Assembly (NCBI GenBank): GCA_938008435.1 | Contig: CALLKK010000009.1 | Span: 496,001 to 560,000, forward strand | DNA length: 64,000 bases | Direction of reading: 5' to 3' | From: an uncultured Steroidobacter sp. | Lineage (GTDB): Bacteria > Pseudomonadota > Gammaproteobacteria > Steroidobacterales > Steroidobacteraceae | In this document: one piece after another, positions 49,416 to 59,100 of the stretch | Layout: each line of letters starts with the position of its first letter | Numbering within the stretch: the stretch's first letter is position 1 | The notes under the pieces: model-generated | What the model was told of the DNA's origin: nothing | Database searches by the model: none | Seen by the model: the letters and a program-made list of their open reading frames with translations, nothing else | Made by a program: the position numbers and the translations under genes

Positions 49416-49977
49416 TCCCCGTGGCTCCTGTCTCGAAGTGCGGATCCCGATTTCGCGAGCGAACTCGGGCTATTGGCTTTCGTTACTGTTGCAGGCCGGC
49501 GCAGGCCAGGATACTCCAAGCACTGCCAGCGTATCCGACGCAATGCACGTTCTATGCCGCACATTGCCGACGGCGGCGGAGTGAACGCGACTTCTGGCGG
49601 ACCGCGCCTCTGGGAAGCGTTTGCGCAACTTGCGCGGGGTGCCCGACACGCACCATCGGTGCCCGGACGCACCAAAACGGAGCGCACCGAAACAAGTCAC
49701 GCGCAGCTTTGGTGCGAATCACGTATCGCAGTGGCGACTGTTCCTATCTGGTGGACTTGAGCGCTCCCAGGCGACCATGGTGCCCGGACGCGCTGCTCGC
49801 GAGGTGTCGCGAAATCGCCGACAGCTGCATCCAGCGTCATTCTAGGCGACACTCGGGCCGGCTGCTAACTCGCAGTCGCGCAACGGGATGCCGAGCACGC
49901 ACGGAGGTCGCGACTCAGTTCCTGTTAGCCGTTGCGCGCTTGTGACAAAAAGCGGCCTCTTTTCGAGGGGAGTGTTG
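49416..49977. other. 562-base region without a gene
   Basis: It lies between the divergent PII and metalloprotease genes. A 13-base direct repeat GGTGCCCGGACGC occurs at 49658-49670 and 49779-49791. Short open frames here lack ribosome sites and family character. No sigma-54 element that I trust was found for the PII gene. Confidence 0.55.
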
Positions 49978-52059
49978 ATGGCAATTTGCGGGGGCGTACG
50001 CACGCGGATGCACGCAGTCGTTGCGTGCCTTGCGACGGTGGTCGCAGGCGCTGCCCCTGCCGCCAACGCTGCCGCCGCCGCGCAGATCCTCTATTTCGAG
50101 CCGCTCGACCTGCGCGTGGAGCAGCGCCAACTCGGCGCACGGCAAAAGACCAGCCGACCTGTCGAACGGCTTACTTTCGCGGCATTCGGCCGCGAATACG
50201 CCCTCAGCGTCGAGACGAACGACGTCGTGCACGCGCTCGGTGCCGCCAAACCGGCGCGCTCCTCGCTCGCGCTCTACCGAGGCGTCATCGAGGGACTTGC
50301 GGGCTCGTGGGTGCGCCTTGCGACTCACGGCACCGACGTTCACGGCATGCTCTGGGACGGCGCCGATCTCTATGTGATCGCACCGAGCCACGAGGTCGAG
50401 CCGCAGCTCGTTTCGCCGCACGATCGCGCGAGCGGCACGGTGATCTTCCGCTTGCAGGATGTGCTGCTGCCGACGCACGAGGGCGCTGCCTGCGCCACCG
50501 GAACGAAGGAGCAGGAACGCGGCTCGGTCGTCTACGAATCGCTGCGCAGCGAGCTCAGCCGCGCGAGCAACAAGACAGGACTCGGCGCGACGCTGCGCCT
50601 GGAGCTCTCCGTGCTCGCGGATGCGCTCTTTGCGAGCCGCTACGTCGACGAGCGCGCAGCGCACGACAGCCTCCTCATCCGCCTCAATAACATCGACGGC
50701 ATCTACAGCTCGCAACTCGGCGTACAGATCCAGCCGTCGCACGTCGAGATGTTGCCCGCCGACAGCGCATTGCTGTCGAGCACGACCGATGCGAACGCCT
50801 TGCTGAGAGAGCTTTCGCGGGCACGCGAGACGACCCCGCGCCTCAACGCCCGCGGACTGACGCACTTGTTCACCGGCCGCGACCTCGACGGCTCCACGGT
50901 CGGCATCGGCTACATCGACGCGCTCTGCAGCGCGAAGTACGGCGTGGCGCTGACCGAAGTGTCGACGCACGGCACTTGGTACGAGTCGTTGGTCGCCGCA
51001 CATGAGATCGGCCATAACTTCGGCGCGCAGCACGACGGCGAGCCCGGCTCGGTGTGCGCGAGCGTGCCGCAAGGCGAGTTCCTCATGTCGCCGCGCGTGA
51101 ACGGCTCCGAGGCGTTCTCGGAATGCAGCCTGCAATCCATCCAGCCGCGCATCGCCGCCGCCGAATGTGTGCGCGCGCTGCCACCCGCGAATTTGCGGCT
51201 CGCCGCCGACCTCGGCACGACGCGCGCGCTCGTCGATACGTCCTTCGACTACGAGATTCCCGTCGCGAACGTCGGCGGCATGGCTGCAACCAACGTGCGC
51301 GCGGACGTGCTGATGCCGCCGACGCTGCTCGTCGAAGACGTCTATGTCATCGGCGGCTCCTGCACGAGCGGCGCAGGCGTCGTGCAGTGCTATATGGGCG
51401 ACATCACGGGCGGCACGTCGCGCTCGATCTACTTCACCCTGCGCAGCCACATCGTCGGCACCAACACGATCTTCGCGGAAGTCTCCGCCCTCAACGAAAC
51501 CGACGTGAGCGACAACCGCGCCAGCGGCACGATCGCGATCGAACACGAGGTCGACATCGCCGTCAGCGTCGACGCGCCGGCCCGGGTCCTTGCCGCGACG
51601 CCCTTCGCGGCGCGTTTCACCGTCACGAACACGATGTCGAGCGTCGCCAACGACGTGCGCACCACGATCCGGTTACCCCCAGAGCTCGCTGCCCTGAACG
51701 CAACTTTGGAGGGCGGCGACTGCACCATCGGGAACGCGGAGATCACTTGCCTCATCACGCGCTTGCCCGGCGGCAATTCGGCGAGCGGTGTGCTGTCCTT
51801 GCGAGCGGAGCGCGTCGGACCCACGACGTTGCGTATTGCGACGAGCGGCAGCTATATCGACCGCGTGACCGCCAACAATGTCGTCGAGACCAGCATCGAA
51901 GTCGTCGCAACCGAGGCGCGCAGCATGGGCCGCGGCAATGGCGGCGGCGGTTCCATGAGCGTCCTGACGCTCGCGATGCTCGGACTGCTGGGGTTGTGGC
52001 GCGCGTCGCGTGCGCACGGCTTGCGCCTTGATTTTGCTCGCAAGCGCCCTAGAACCTAG
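49978..52059 (+). CDS. Secreted reprolysin-like metalloprotease with GlyGly-CTERM-like tail
   Basis: The protein has 693 residues from the ATG at 49978 (GGGGAG upstream). A signal peptide covers about 1-35. The metzincin zinc motif HEIGHNFGAQHD starts near residue 342. Two or three CARDB/DUF11-like beta domains follow (about 400-650, with VTNTMSSVANDVRTTIRLPPELAAL). The C-terminus is GGGGSMSVLTLAMLGLLGL then basic residues, the pattern of GlyGly-CTERM, which a rhomboid-like sortase processes in Gammaproteobacteria. The protease should be exported and surface-anchored or released. No rhombosortase is in the window. Confidence 0.88.
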   Translation: MAICGGVRTRMHAVVACLATVVAGAAPAANAAAAAQILYFEPLDLRVEQRQLGARQKTSRPVERLTFAAFGREYALSVETNDVVHALGAAKPARSSLALYRGVIEGLAGSWVRLATHGTDVHGMLWDGADLYVIAPSHEVEPQLVSPHDRASGTVIFRLQDVLLPTHEGAACATGTKEQERGSVVYESLRSELSRASNKTGLGATLRLELSVLADALFASRYVDERAAHDSLLIRLNNIDGIYSSQLGVQIQPSHVEMLPADSALLSSTTDANALLRELSRARETTPRLNARGLTHLFTGRDLDGSTVGIGYIDALCSAKYGVALTEVSTHGTWYESLVAAHEIGHNFGAQHDGEPGSVCASVPQGEFLMSPRVNGSEAFSECSLQSIQPRIAAAECVRALPPANLRLAADLGTTRALVDTSFDYEIPVANVGGMAATNVRADVLMPPTLLVEDVYVIGGSCTSGAGVVQCYMGDITGGTSRSIYFTLRSHIVGTNTIFAEVSALNETDVSDNRASGTIAIEHEVDIAVSVDAPARVLAATPFAARFTVTNTMSSVANDVRTTIRLPPELAALNATLEGGDCTIGNAEITCLITRLPGGNSASGVLSLRAERVGPTTLRIATSGSYIDRVTANNVVETSIEVVATEARSMGRGNGGGGSMSVLTLAMLGLLGLWRASRAHGLRLDFARKRPRT

Positions 52060-52187
52060 CCAGACACTTCTGGCGCCGCTAGCTCGCGGGCGACCGCGCA
52101 GCGCCGGCAAAGGCCGCTCTGCGACCCTCCCCGCGCGAGCGAGCGGCGCTCGTTTATCGGTTGAGGCTTTGCTGCAAGCTCCGGGTC

Positions 52188-53135
52188 ATGGATTACAAGG
52201 ACTACTACAAGATCCTCGGCGTCGCTCGCACTGCGAGCCAGGATGAGATCAAGCGCGCCTATCGGCGCCTCGCGCGCAAATACCACCCGGATGTCAGCAA
52301 GGAAGCGAATGCCGAAGAGCGCTTCAAGGAGGTCCAGGAGGCGTACGAAGTCCTGAAAGATCCCGAGAAGCGTGCCGCGTACGACCAGCTGGGCTCGAAT
52401 TGGCGCGCCGGACAGGAGTTTCGGCCGCCACCGGATTGGGGACGCGGCTTCGAGTTCTCGTTCGGCGGCATGGACGACGACAGCGGCTTCAGCGACTTCT
52501 TCTCGTCGCTGTTCGGCTCGCGCAGCCCGTTCGGCCAGCGTAGCGCGCGACGCGGCGCAGGCGGCGGGTTCGCCCGCAGCGGCAAGGATCACGTCGCCAA
52601 GATCGAGATCGATCTCGAGGATGCGTTCCGCGGCGGCACGCAGACGATCGAGCTCAAGGCGCCGCAGCTCTCCGACGATGGCCACGTCGTCGTCAAACCG
52701 CGCACGTTGCGCGTCACGATTCCGGCCGGCATCGTCGAAGGCCAGCGCATTCGGCTCGCCGGCCAAGGCAGTGCCGGAGTCAACGGCGGTCCCGCAGGCG
52801 ATCTGTATCTGGAGGTCAGCTTCCGGCCGCACCGGCTGTATCAAGTGAACGGCCGCGACGTCACGCTCACGCTGCCGATCGCGCCATGGGAAGCGGCGCT
52901 CGGCGCAACGGTCGAGACGCCGACGCTGGCAGGACCCGTGGAGCTGCGCATCCCCCCCGGCGCACGCACCGATCAGAAGCTGCGTCTGAAAGGCCGCGGC
53001 TTGCCCGGTAATCCGCCCGGCGATCAATACGTCGTGCTCAAGATCGCCAACCCGCCCGCCGACACGCCGCAGGCGCGTGCTCTGTTCGAGCGGATGCGCG
53101 ACGAGATTTCGTTCAATCCGCGTGCGGGCATGTGA
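52188..53135 (+). CDS. cbpA: DnaJ-class co-chaperone, CbpA-like
   Basis: The protein has 315 residues from the ATG at 52188. The J domain covers 1-70 with the essential HPD (H33-P34-D35). A Gly/Phe-rich linker follows (about 80-130). Two beta C-terminal substrate-binding domains come next (DAFRGGTQTIELK, GQRIRLAGQG, LPGNPPGDQYVV). No zinc domain is present, as in CbpA rather than DnaJ. It should stimulate DnaK and bind curved DNA. No cbpM follows. Confidence 0.92.
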   Translation: MDYKDYYKILGVARTASQDEIKRAYRRLARKYHPDVSKEANAEERFKEVQEAYEVLKDPEKRAAYDQLGSNWRAGQEFRPPPDWGRGFEFSFGGMDDDSGFSDFFSSLFGSRSPFGQRSARRGAGGGFARSGKDHVAKIEIDLEDAFRGGTQTIELKAPQLSDDGHVVVKPRTLRVTIPAGIVEGQRIRLAGQGSAGVNGGPAGDLYLEVSFRPHRLYQVNGRDVTLTLPIAPWEAALGATVETPTLAGPVELRIPPGARTDQKLRLKGRGLPGNPPGDQYVVLKIANPPADTPQARALFERMRDEISFNPRAGM

Positions 53136-53168
53136 ACGGCGCACGGCTCGAGCGCGCGAGCGGCGCGC

Positions 53169-53555
53169 TCAATGCCTCAAACCTTGCGCGTGATCGAGCA
53201 AGTACGCAACGCGGCGCACGATCGCTAGATCGATGTGCGGCTTCTCGATGAAGTCCACGGCGCCTTCGCGCATCGCCGTGACTGCAACACTCACGTCTGC
53301 TTCTTCGCCGAGCAAGATAACGGGCGGACAGAAGTGCCGCGCCCGCAGCGTACGCAACAGCTCGATTCCGCTCATGCCCGGCAAGGCAACATCGGTGATG
53401 ACGCAACCGAGCCCATCGCTGTTGGCCGCGAGATAGCTCTCCGCGCTCTCGAAGTCTTGAACGTCGACGTCGAGCGAGCTGAGCAGCGAGCGAAGCGTGT
53501 TGCGATCCTTCGCATTCGCTTCGATCACCGCAACGATGGGACGAGCTGTCGCCAC
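53169..53555 (-). CDS. Degenerate stand-alone receiver protein
   Basis: The protein has 128 residues from a GTG at 53555; the frame is open further upstream but without domain character. It resembles the FixJ receiver: phosphoacceptor Asp in VITDVALPGMSGIELL, and Lys in FIEKP. The acidic pocket, usually DDD, is EAN (VIEAN), and the Thr/Ser switch (ITG) is LLGEE. Phosphorylation is therefore uncertain. It has no output domain. It lies downstream of the fixLJ-like pair on the same strand and may modulate it. Confidence 0.78.
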   Translation of the reverse strand: MATARPIVAVIEANAKDRNTLRSLLSSLDVDVQDFESAESYLAANSDGLGCVITDVALPGMSGIELLRTLRARHFCPPVILLGEEADVSVAVTAMREGAVDFIEKPHIDLAIVRRVAYLLDHAQGLRH

Positions 53556-53805
53556 GGGTTGCAAGGATGAAGGGAAACCGATGCGCCCGCTGCGCGAATC
53601 GCCGAGCTCACATGCGCGCAAGCTCGCTGCGTGGCGTGCTGAAAGAGCAAGAGTGGGAGGTTGCGCATGACCAACATCTTTGGACCGGCACCCGCCCGCG
53701 AGAAGTTCGCAATTGTACTTAAGGCACACTCGCGCACGCCGAGCGCGTCGCAAGGACGCGCCCGAGCATGCATGCGTAATGTCCGGTCGTCCGCTCGGCG
53801 TCGCT

Positions 53806-53829
53806 GCGTACTCCAGTCGCGGAGTACGC
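53806..53829 (-). terminator. Hairpin after the FixJ-like gene
   Basis: Perfect 9-base arms (53806-53814 and 53821-53829) with a 6-base loop start 9 bases after the fixJ stop on the minus strand. No T-run follows. The rest of the 283-base gap to the receiver gene shows no clear element. Confidence 0.5.
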
Positions 53830-53838
53830 GCTGCGACA

Positions 53839-54465
53839 TCACGCCTGCCCGACTTCGAGCACCATGCGCACGAGGTGCGCGAGCGAGGACGCCTGCATCT
53901 TCTCCATGACGCGCGCGCGATGAATCTCGACCGTGCGTTGGCTCAGCTTCAAATCGCCGGCAATGACCTTGTTCGCCTTGCCGCGCACCACCAGATCGAG
54001 CACCTCGCGTTCGCGCGGCGTCAATGTCTCCAGCCTGCGGCGAATGTCGTTACGTTCGCCGAGCGCAGCGCGATTGGCAGCGTCTTTCTCGAGCGCCTGA
54101 TTGATCCGATCGATCAAGTCCTGATCGCGAAACGGCTTCTGAATGAAGTCGACGGCGCCCGCCTGCATCGCCTCGACCGCCATCGGCACATCGCCGTGCC
54201 CCGTGATGAAGATGATCGGCAGGATCGAATGCCGTTCGTTGAGCTTCTGCTGCAGCTCGAGCCCCGACATGCCCGGCATGCGGATGTCGAGCACGAGGCA
54301 GCCCGGCCGATCCTCTGAATAGGCATCGAGGAATTCCTGCGCGGAAGCGAAAGTCTCGACGGATTGACCGACCGAGCGCAGCAACAGCTTCAGTGCATCT
54401 CGAACTGCGGCATCGTCATCCACGACGAAGATGGTCGGTCGCGCATTGGCTTGGTTTTGTCTCAT
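53839..54465 (-). CDS. fixJ: FixJ-family response regulator
   Basis: The protein has 208 residues from the ATG at 54465, which overlaps the kinase stop as ATGA. The receiver has VDDDAA, Asp in LVLDIRMPGMSG, ITGHGDVPMAVEAM and K in FIQKPF. The LuxR-type helix-turn-helix (LTPREREVLDLVVRG, then LSQRTVEIHRARVMEKM) binds DNA. With the upstream PAS kinase it forms a FixLJ-like two-component system. Targets here are unknown, though an FNR/FixK box is present at 61513. Confidence 0.9.
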   Translation of the reverse strand: MRQNQANARPTIFVVDDDAAVRDALKLLLRSVGQSVETFASAQEFLDAYSEDRPGCLVLDIRMPGMSGLELQQKLNERHSILPIIFITGHGDVPMAVEAMQAGAVDFIQKPFRDQDLIDRINQALEKDAANRAALGERNDIRRRLETLTPREREVLDLVVRGKANKVIAGDLKLSQRTVEIHRARVMEKMQASSLAHLVRMVLEVGQA

Positions 54466-56018
54466 TGTTGCGAACTCCCTGCTGACGCCGTGATGGCCGG
54501 CAGTGTGAAGAAGAAGCGAGCTCCTCCGCCCGGATTCGGACTGCACCATAATTTCCCTCCATGAGCGCGGACAATCGAGCGGCTGATCGATAGCCCCAGT
54601 CCCATTCCGCCCGGTTTCGTCGTGAAGAACGGGTTGAACAAATCGGCCGCAGCCGCGGGATCCACGCCGGGTCCGCGATCTGCCACCATGAATTCCACAT
54701 CGCCTTCGGCGTCGACGCGCGTGCGCAACAGGATCTGCCGCCGCGACTCCGGCACGCTCTGCATCGCGTCGATGCTGTTGCGGATCAGATTGAGAATGAC
54801 CTGCTGAATCTGCACCGCATCGGCCTGCACGAGCGGCGATTCGCTCGCGGTCTCGATCGAGATCTGCACGCCGTTGTGGCGCGCATCGGTCTGCGCGAGC
54901 GTGAGCACGTCCTCGAGCAGACGATTGGCTTCCATGAGCTCGCGGCGCACCTCGCGATTCTTCACGAACGTGCGCAGACGCCGAATCACCTCGCCGGCAC
55001 GCAGCGCTTGCGCACCGATGTGCGCGAGCGCTTCGGCGATTTCCTCGTTGGTGAAGTTGCCCGTGCTGATGAGCCGCTGACAGGCCTGCGCATACGTCGC
55101 GATCGCCGTGAGCGGCTGATTGACCTCGTGCGCGATGCCGGCCGCCATCTCGCCCATGGTCGAGATACGCCCGAAGTGCGCGATGCGCTCCTGCATCTGG
55201 CGAGCTTCGTCTTCGGCACGTCGTCGATCGGTGATGTCGTGAATGGTGCCGACCTCGCGCAACACCTGACCGTCATCGTTCAGCGTGACCTGCGCGATGT
55301 GGTGCACGTAACGCAGCGTGCCGTCGGGATGATTGATGCGGTACTCGATGTCCATCGAGCGCGCGCCGGCATCGAGCTCCTCGCGCGCCTGTTGCCAGCG
55401 CGCGCGATCCGCGGGATGCACGAGCGGGGCGAGATGGTCGTAAACGCCGATGTAGGGATCGCCGAAACGGCGACCGAGCACGCGATAGAGATGCGGCGAC
55501 CAGTAATCTTCGTAGTCGCCGTCGTAGTGGACGACGTAGTTGCCAAGGTTGGCGATCTCTTGGGCGATCGTAAGCTGCGCTTCGCTGCGCCGGAGCGCTT
55601 CCTCGGCATTGCGTCGGACGGTGACGTCGCGGATGAAGCCGACGAAGCGCGGCGGATCCGTGCCCTGCACGCGGCCCACGGCCAGCTCGGCATAGAACTC
55701 GCTGCCGTCGCGCCGCTTGGCCAGGAGCTCGCGGCCGATGCCGACGATGCGCGGCTCGCCGAGCTCGATGTAGTGACGCAGGTAATCCTCGTGTTGGGAG
55801 CGGTAGGGCTCGGGCAGCAGGATGTGCACCTTGAGCCCGATGACCTCCTGTTCGTTGTAGCCGAACATCCGCTCGCCGGCGTGATTCAAGAGCTCGATGC
55901 GGCCCTCGTGATCGAACAGCACGACGGCGTCGACGGCCGCATCCAGCACGGCCTGAAACTCGCGTTCCAAGCGGTGCGCGCGCTCCTCCTGCGGCTCTGC
56001 GACTCGCAACAGCGTCAT
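54462..56018 (-). CDS. PAS sensor histidine kinase, FixL-like
   Basis: The protein has 518 residues from the ATG at 56018. The first PAS domain (about 20-135) has the FixL heme-pocket wording: H76 in SQHEDYLRHY at the position of the proximal heme His, then EPRIVGIGRELL with an Arg at the oxygen-contacting position, and KRRDGSEFYAELAVG. A second PAS/PAC domain spans about 150-270. The kinase core has AGIAHEVNQPLTAI, N and G boxes. No membrane helix. It may sense oxygen through heme; the neighbouring FixJ fits. Confidence 0.88.
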   Translation of the reverse strand: MTLLRVAEPQEERAHRLEREFQAVLDAAVDAVVLFDHEGRIELLNHAGERMFGYNEQEVIGLKVHILLPEPYRSQHEDYLRHYIELGEPRIVGIGRELLAKRRDGSEFYAELAVGRVQGTDPPRFVGFIRDVTVRRNAEEALRRSEAQLTIAQEIANLGNYVVHYDGDYEDYWSPHLYRVLGRRFGDPYIGVYDHLAPLVHPADRARWQQAREELDAGARSMDIEYRINHPDGTLRYVHHIAQVTLNDDGQVLREVGTIHDITDRRRAEDEARQMQERIAHFGRISTMGEMAAGIAHEVNQPLTAIATYAQACQRLISTGNFTNEEIAEALAHIGAQALRAGEVIRRLRTFVKNREVRRELMEANRLLEDVLTLAQTDARHNGVQISIETASESPLVQADAVQIQQVILNLIRNSIDAMQSVPESRRQILLRTRVDAEGDVEFMVADRGPGVDPAAAADLFNPFFTTKPGGMGLGLSISRSIVRAHGGKLWCSPNPGGGARFFFTLPAITASAGSSQQ

Positions 56019-56142
56019 ACGCAAGGATTCTAACGCCGTTGCGCCATAATGGAGCGCAACTTCTCAGGGCGCAGGCAGAATCCGTCGGCGCGGGGCTCTC
56101 GCGCCCTGAAAAAATGTCAACCTGGCCTGATGACGCAGCAAC

Positions 56143-56161
56143 CCGGGCCAGCGAAGCCCGG
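56143..56161 (-). terminator. Hairpin after pyruvate carboxylase
   Basis: Arms CCGGGC (56143-56148) and GCCCGG (56156-56161) with a 7-base loop begin 12 bases after the pyc stop on the minus strand. A T6 run comes only about 30 bases later. A longer imperfect structure with 9-base arms (56064-56072 and 56101-56109) follows in the fixL leader. Confidence 0.45.
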
Positions 56162-56172
56162 TCCGCCTCGCT

Positions 56173-59100
56173 CTAGGCCATCACGACCAGCAGGTCCTTG
56201 GCGTCGACCACCTCGCCCGGCTTCGTGACGACTTCGGCGATCGTGCCGTCGCGGTCGGCGCGGACGGAGGTCTCCATCTTCATCGCCTCGATCGTCACGA
56301 GCACATCGCCGCGCGCAACCTTGCTGCCGGGAGCAACGGCCACGGTCGCGATCGTGCCCGGCATCGGCGCGCCGATCTGGGTCGGATCGTTGTCGGCGGC
56401 CTTGCGGCGCGGCGGCTTGACGGCCACGTGCGTGCGATCCGGCACTTTCACCGAGCGCGGTTGCCCGTTCAACTCGAAGAACACCGTGCGCGTGCCGTCT
56501 TCGTGCACGTCGCTCACGGCGACGAAACGGACGATGAGCGTCTTGCCGCGGTCGATCTCGATGCTGATCTCTTCGCCCGACTCCATGCCGTAGAAGAAGA
56601 GCGGCGTCGGCAGCACGCTCACGCGGCCGTAATCGAGCCGGTGCTGCATGTAGTCGAGGAACACCTTCGGGTACATGAGGTACGCCGCGAGCTCATCGTC
56701 CGTGATCTCGCGCCACGTCTTCGCTTGCGCTTCGGCGCGCGCCTTCTCGAGATCGATCGGCGGCAGCGCCTCGCCGGGTCGCACGGTGAGCGGTTTCTCG
56801 CCCTTGAGCACCTTCTTCTGCAGCTCGGGCGGGAAACCGCCATACGGCTGACCCAAGTCGCCGCGGAAGAACGAGACGACCGACTCGGGAAAAGCGATTT
56901 CCGTGTTCGGATCGAGTACCTGCTCCGCGGACAGCCCGCTCGTGACCATCATCAGCGCCATGTCGCCGACCACCTTCGAGGTCGGCGTGACCTTGACGAT
57001 GTCGCCGAACAGCTCGTTCACCTTCGCATACGCGCGGGCCACCTCCGGCCAACGCGCATCGTCGATGCCGAGCGAGCGCGCCTGCTCGCGCAAGTTCGTG
57101 AACTGCCCGCCGGGCATGCCGTGCACGTAGACCTCCGAGGCGCCCGAGCGCAGATCGCTCTCGAACGCCGCGTAGCAATGGCGCACCTGCTCCCAATAGG
57201 TCGAGAGGATGCGTACATGCTCCGGATTCAGGCCCGAATCGCGCGGACCGTGACGCAGCGCTTCGACGATCGAGCCGAGATTCGGTTGCGAGGTCAACCC
57301 GCTCATCGAATCCATCGCCCCGTCGACCGCATCGGCGCCCGCTTCGATCGCCGCGAGCACGCTCGCCGCGGCAATGCCGCTCGTATCGTGGGTGTGGAAA
57401 TGGATCGGGAGCCCCACTTCTTCCTTCAAGGTCTTCACGAGCGTGTAGGCCGCTCGCGGTTGGCACAATCCCGCCATGTCCTTGATGCCGAGAATGTGCG
57501 CACCGGCGGCCTTGAGCTCTTTTGCGAGCGAGACGTAGTACTTGAGGTCGTACTTGGTCTCCTTGGGGTCGGTGAGGTTGCCGGTGTAGCAGATCGCCGC
57601 CTCGCACAGCTTGCCCGACTCGCGCACCGCATCCATCGCAACCCGCATATTGTCGACCCAATTGAGCGAGTCGAAGACGCGGAAGAGATCGATGCCCGCT
57701 TGCGCCGCTTGGCGCACGAAGTAGCGCACGACATTATCGGGATAATTCGTGTAACCGACCGCATTCGCCGAGCGCAGCAGCATCTGCAGGAGCAGATTCG
57801 GCATCGCCTCGCGGAACGCATAGAGGCGTTCCCACGGACATTCCTTGAGAAAGCGCATCGCCACATCGAACGTCGCGCCGCCCCAGCACTCGACCGAGAA
57901 CAGATTCGGCAGCAGCTCGGCGTAGTACGGCGCGATCGCCTTCATGTCGTAGGTGCGAAAACGTGTCGCGAGCAGCGACTGATGCGCATCGCGCATCGTC
58001 GTGTCGGTGATGAGCACGCGCTGCTGTTCGAGCATCCACTGCGCGAACTTCTCGGCCCCAAGCTCATCGAGCTTCTGCTTGGTGCCGGGCGCCGGCGTGC
58101 CGAGCGGAACTTTCGGCAGCTTCGGCGGCGCCAGGCGCTGCGGACGGGGCCGCCCCTTGACCTCGGCATTGCCGTTGACGATGACATCGCCGATGTAATT
58201 GAGCAGGCGCGTCGCGCGGTCGCGCTTGCGCGGAAAGCGGAAGAGCTCGGGCGTCTCGTCGATGAACTTGGTCGTGTACTCCGCGGAGGCGAAGCGCGGA
58301 TGGGTGATGACCTGATCGAGAAAGCGCAGATTCGTCACGACGCCGCGCACGCGGAATTCCCAGAGCGCGCGATGCATGCGCGCGATCGTCTCTTCCGGCG
58401 TCGGCGACCAAGCCGTCACCTTGACGAGCAGCGAGTCGTAATAGCGCGTGATGATCGCGCCCGTGTAGGCCGTGCCGGCGTCCAGGCGGATGCCGAAGCC
58501 CGCGGGACTGCGATACGCCGTGATGCGGCCGTAGTCCGGGATGAAGTTGTTCTCCGGATCCTCGGTCGTCACGCGGCACTGCATCGCATAGCCGTTCAGA
58601 TGAATGTCCTTCTGCTCGGGCACGCCGCTTTCCGGCGTGCCGATGCGCGCACCCTCGGCGATGAGGATCTGCGCACGGACGATGTCGATGCCCGTCACCG
58701 CCTCCGTGACCGTGTGCTCGACCTGGATACGCGGATTGACCTCGATGAAATAGAACTTGCCCGTATCCGCATCCTGCAGGAACTCGACGGTACCGGCGTT
58801 CACGTAGTTGACGGCGCGGCCGATCTTGAGCGCTTCTTCGCAGAGCGCTTGCCGTTGCTCGTCGGTGAAGAAGGTCGCCGGCGCACGCTCGATCACCTTT
58901 TGATTGCGGCGCTGGACGGTGCAGTCGCGCTCGAAGAGATGCACCAAATTGCCGTGGGAGTCGCCGAGTAGCTGCACCTCGATGTGGCGCGCGCGGCGCA
59001 CGAGCTTCTCGAGATACACCTCGTCGCTGCCGAACGCGGCCTTGGCCTCGCGGCGCGCGGCTTCCACCATGTCCTTGAGATCGGCTTCGTTCTCGACGAT

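Noticed and set aside
49480..49515. GC-rich stretch upstream of the PII gene resembling a sigma-54 -24/-12 promoter
   Set aside because: The GG and GC dinucleotides are not at the required 12-base spacing.
56092..56120. TTGACA on the minus strand as a fixL promoter
   Set aside because: No -10-like hexamer at 16-18 bases downstream.
56428..58971. 847-residue open frame opposite pyruvate carboxylase
   Set aside because: Antisense to a firmly identified gene, Arg/His-rich, no ribosome site or domain.
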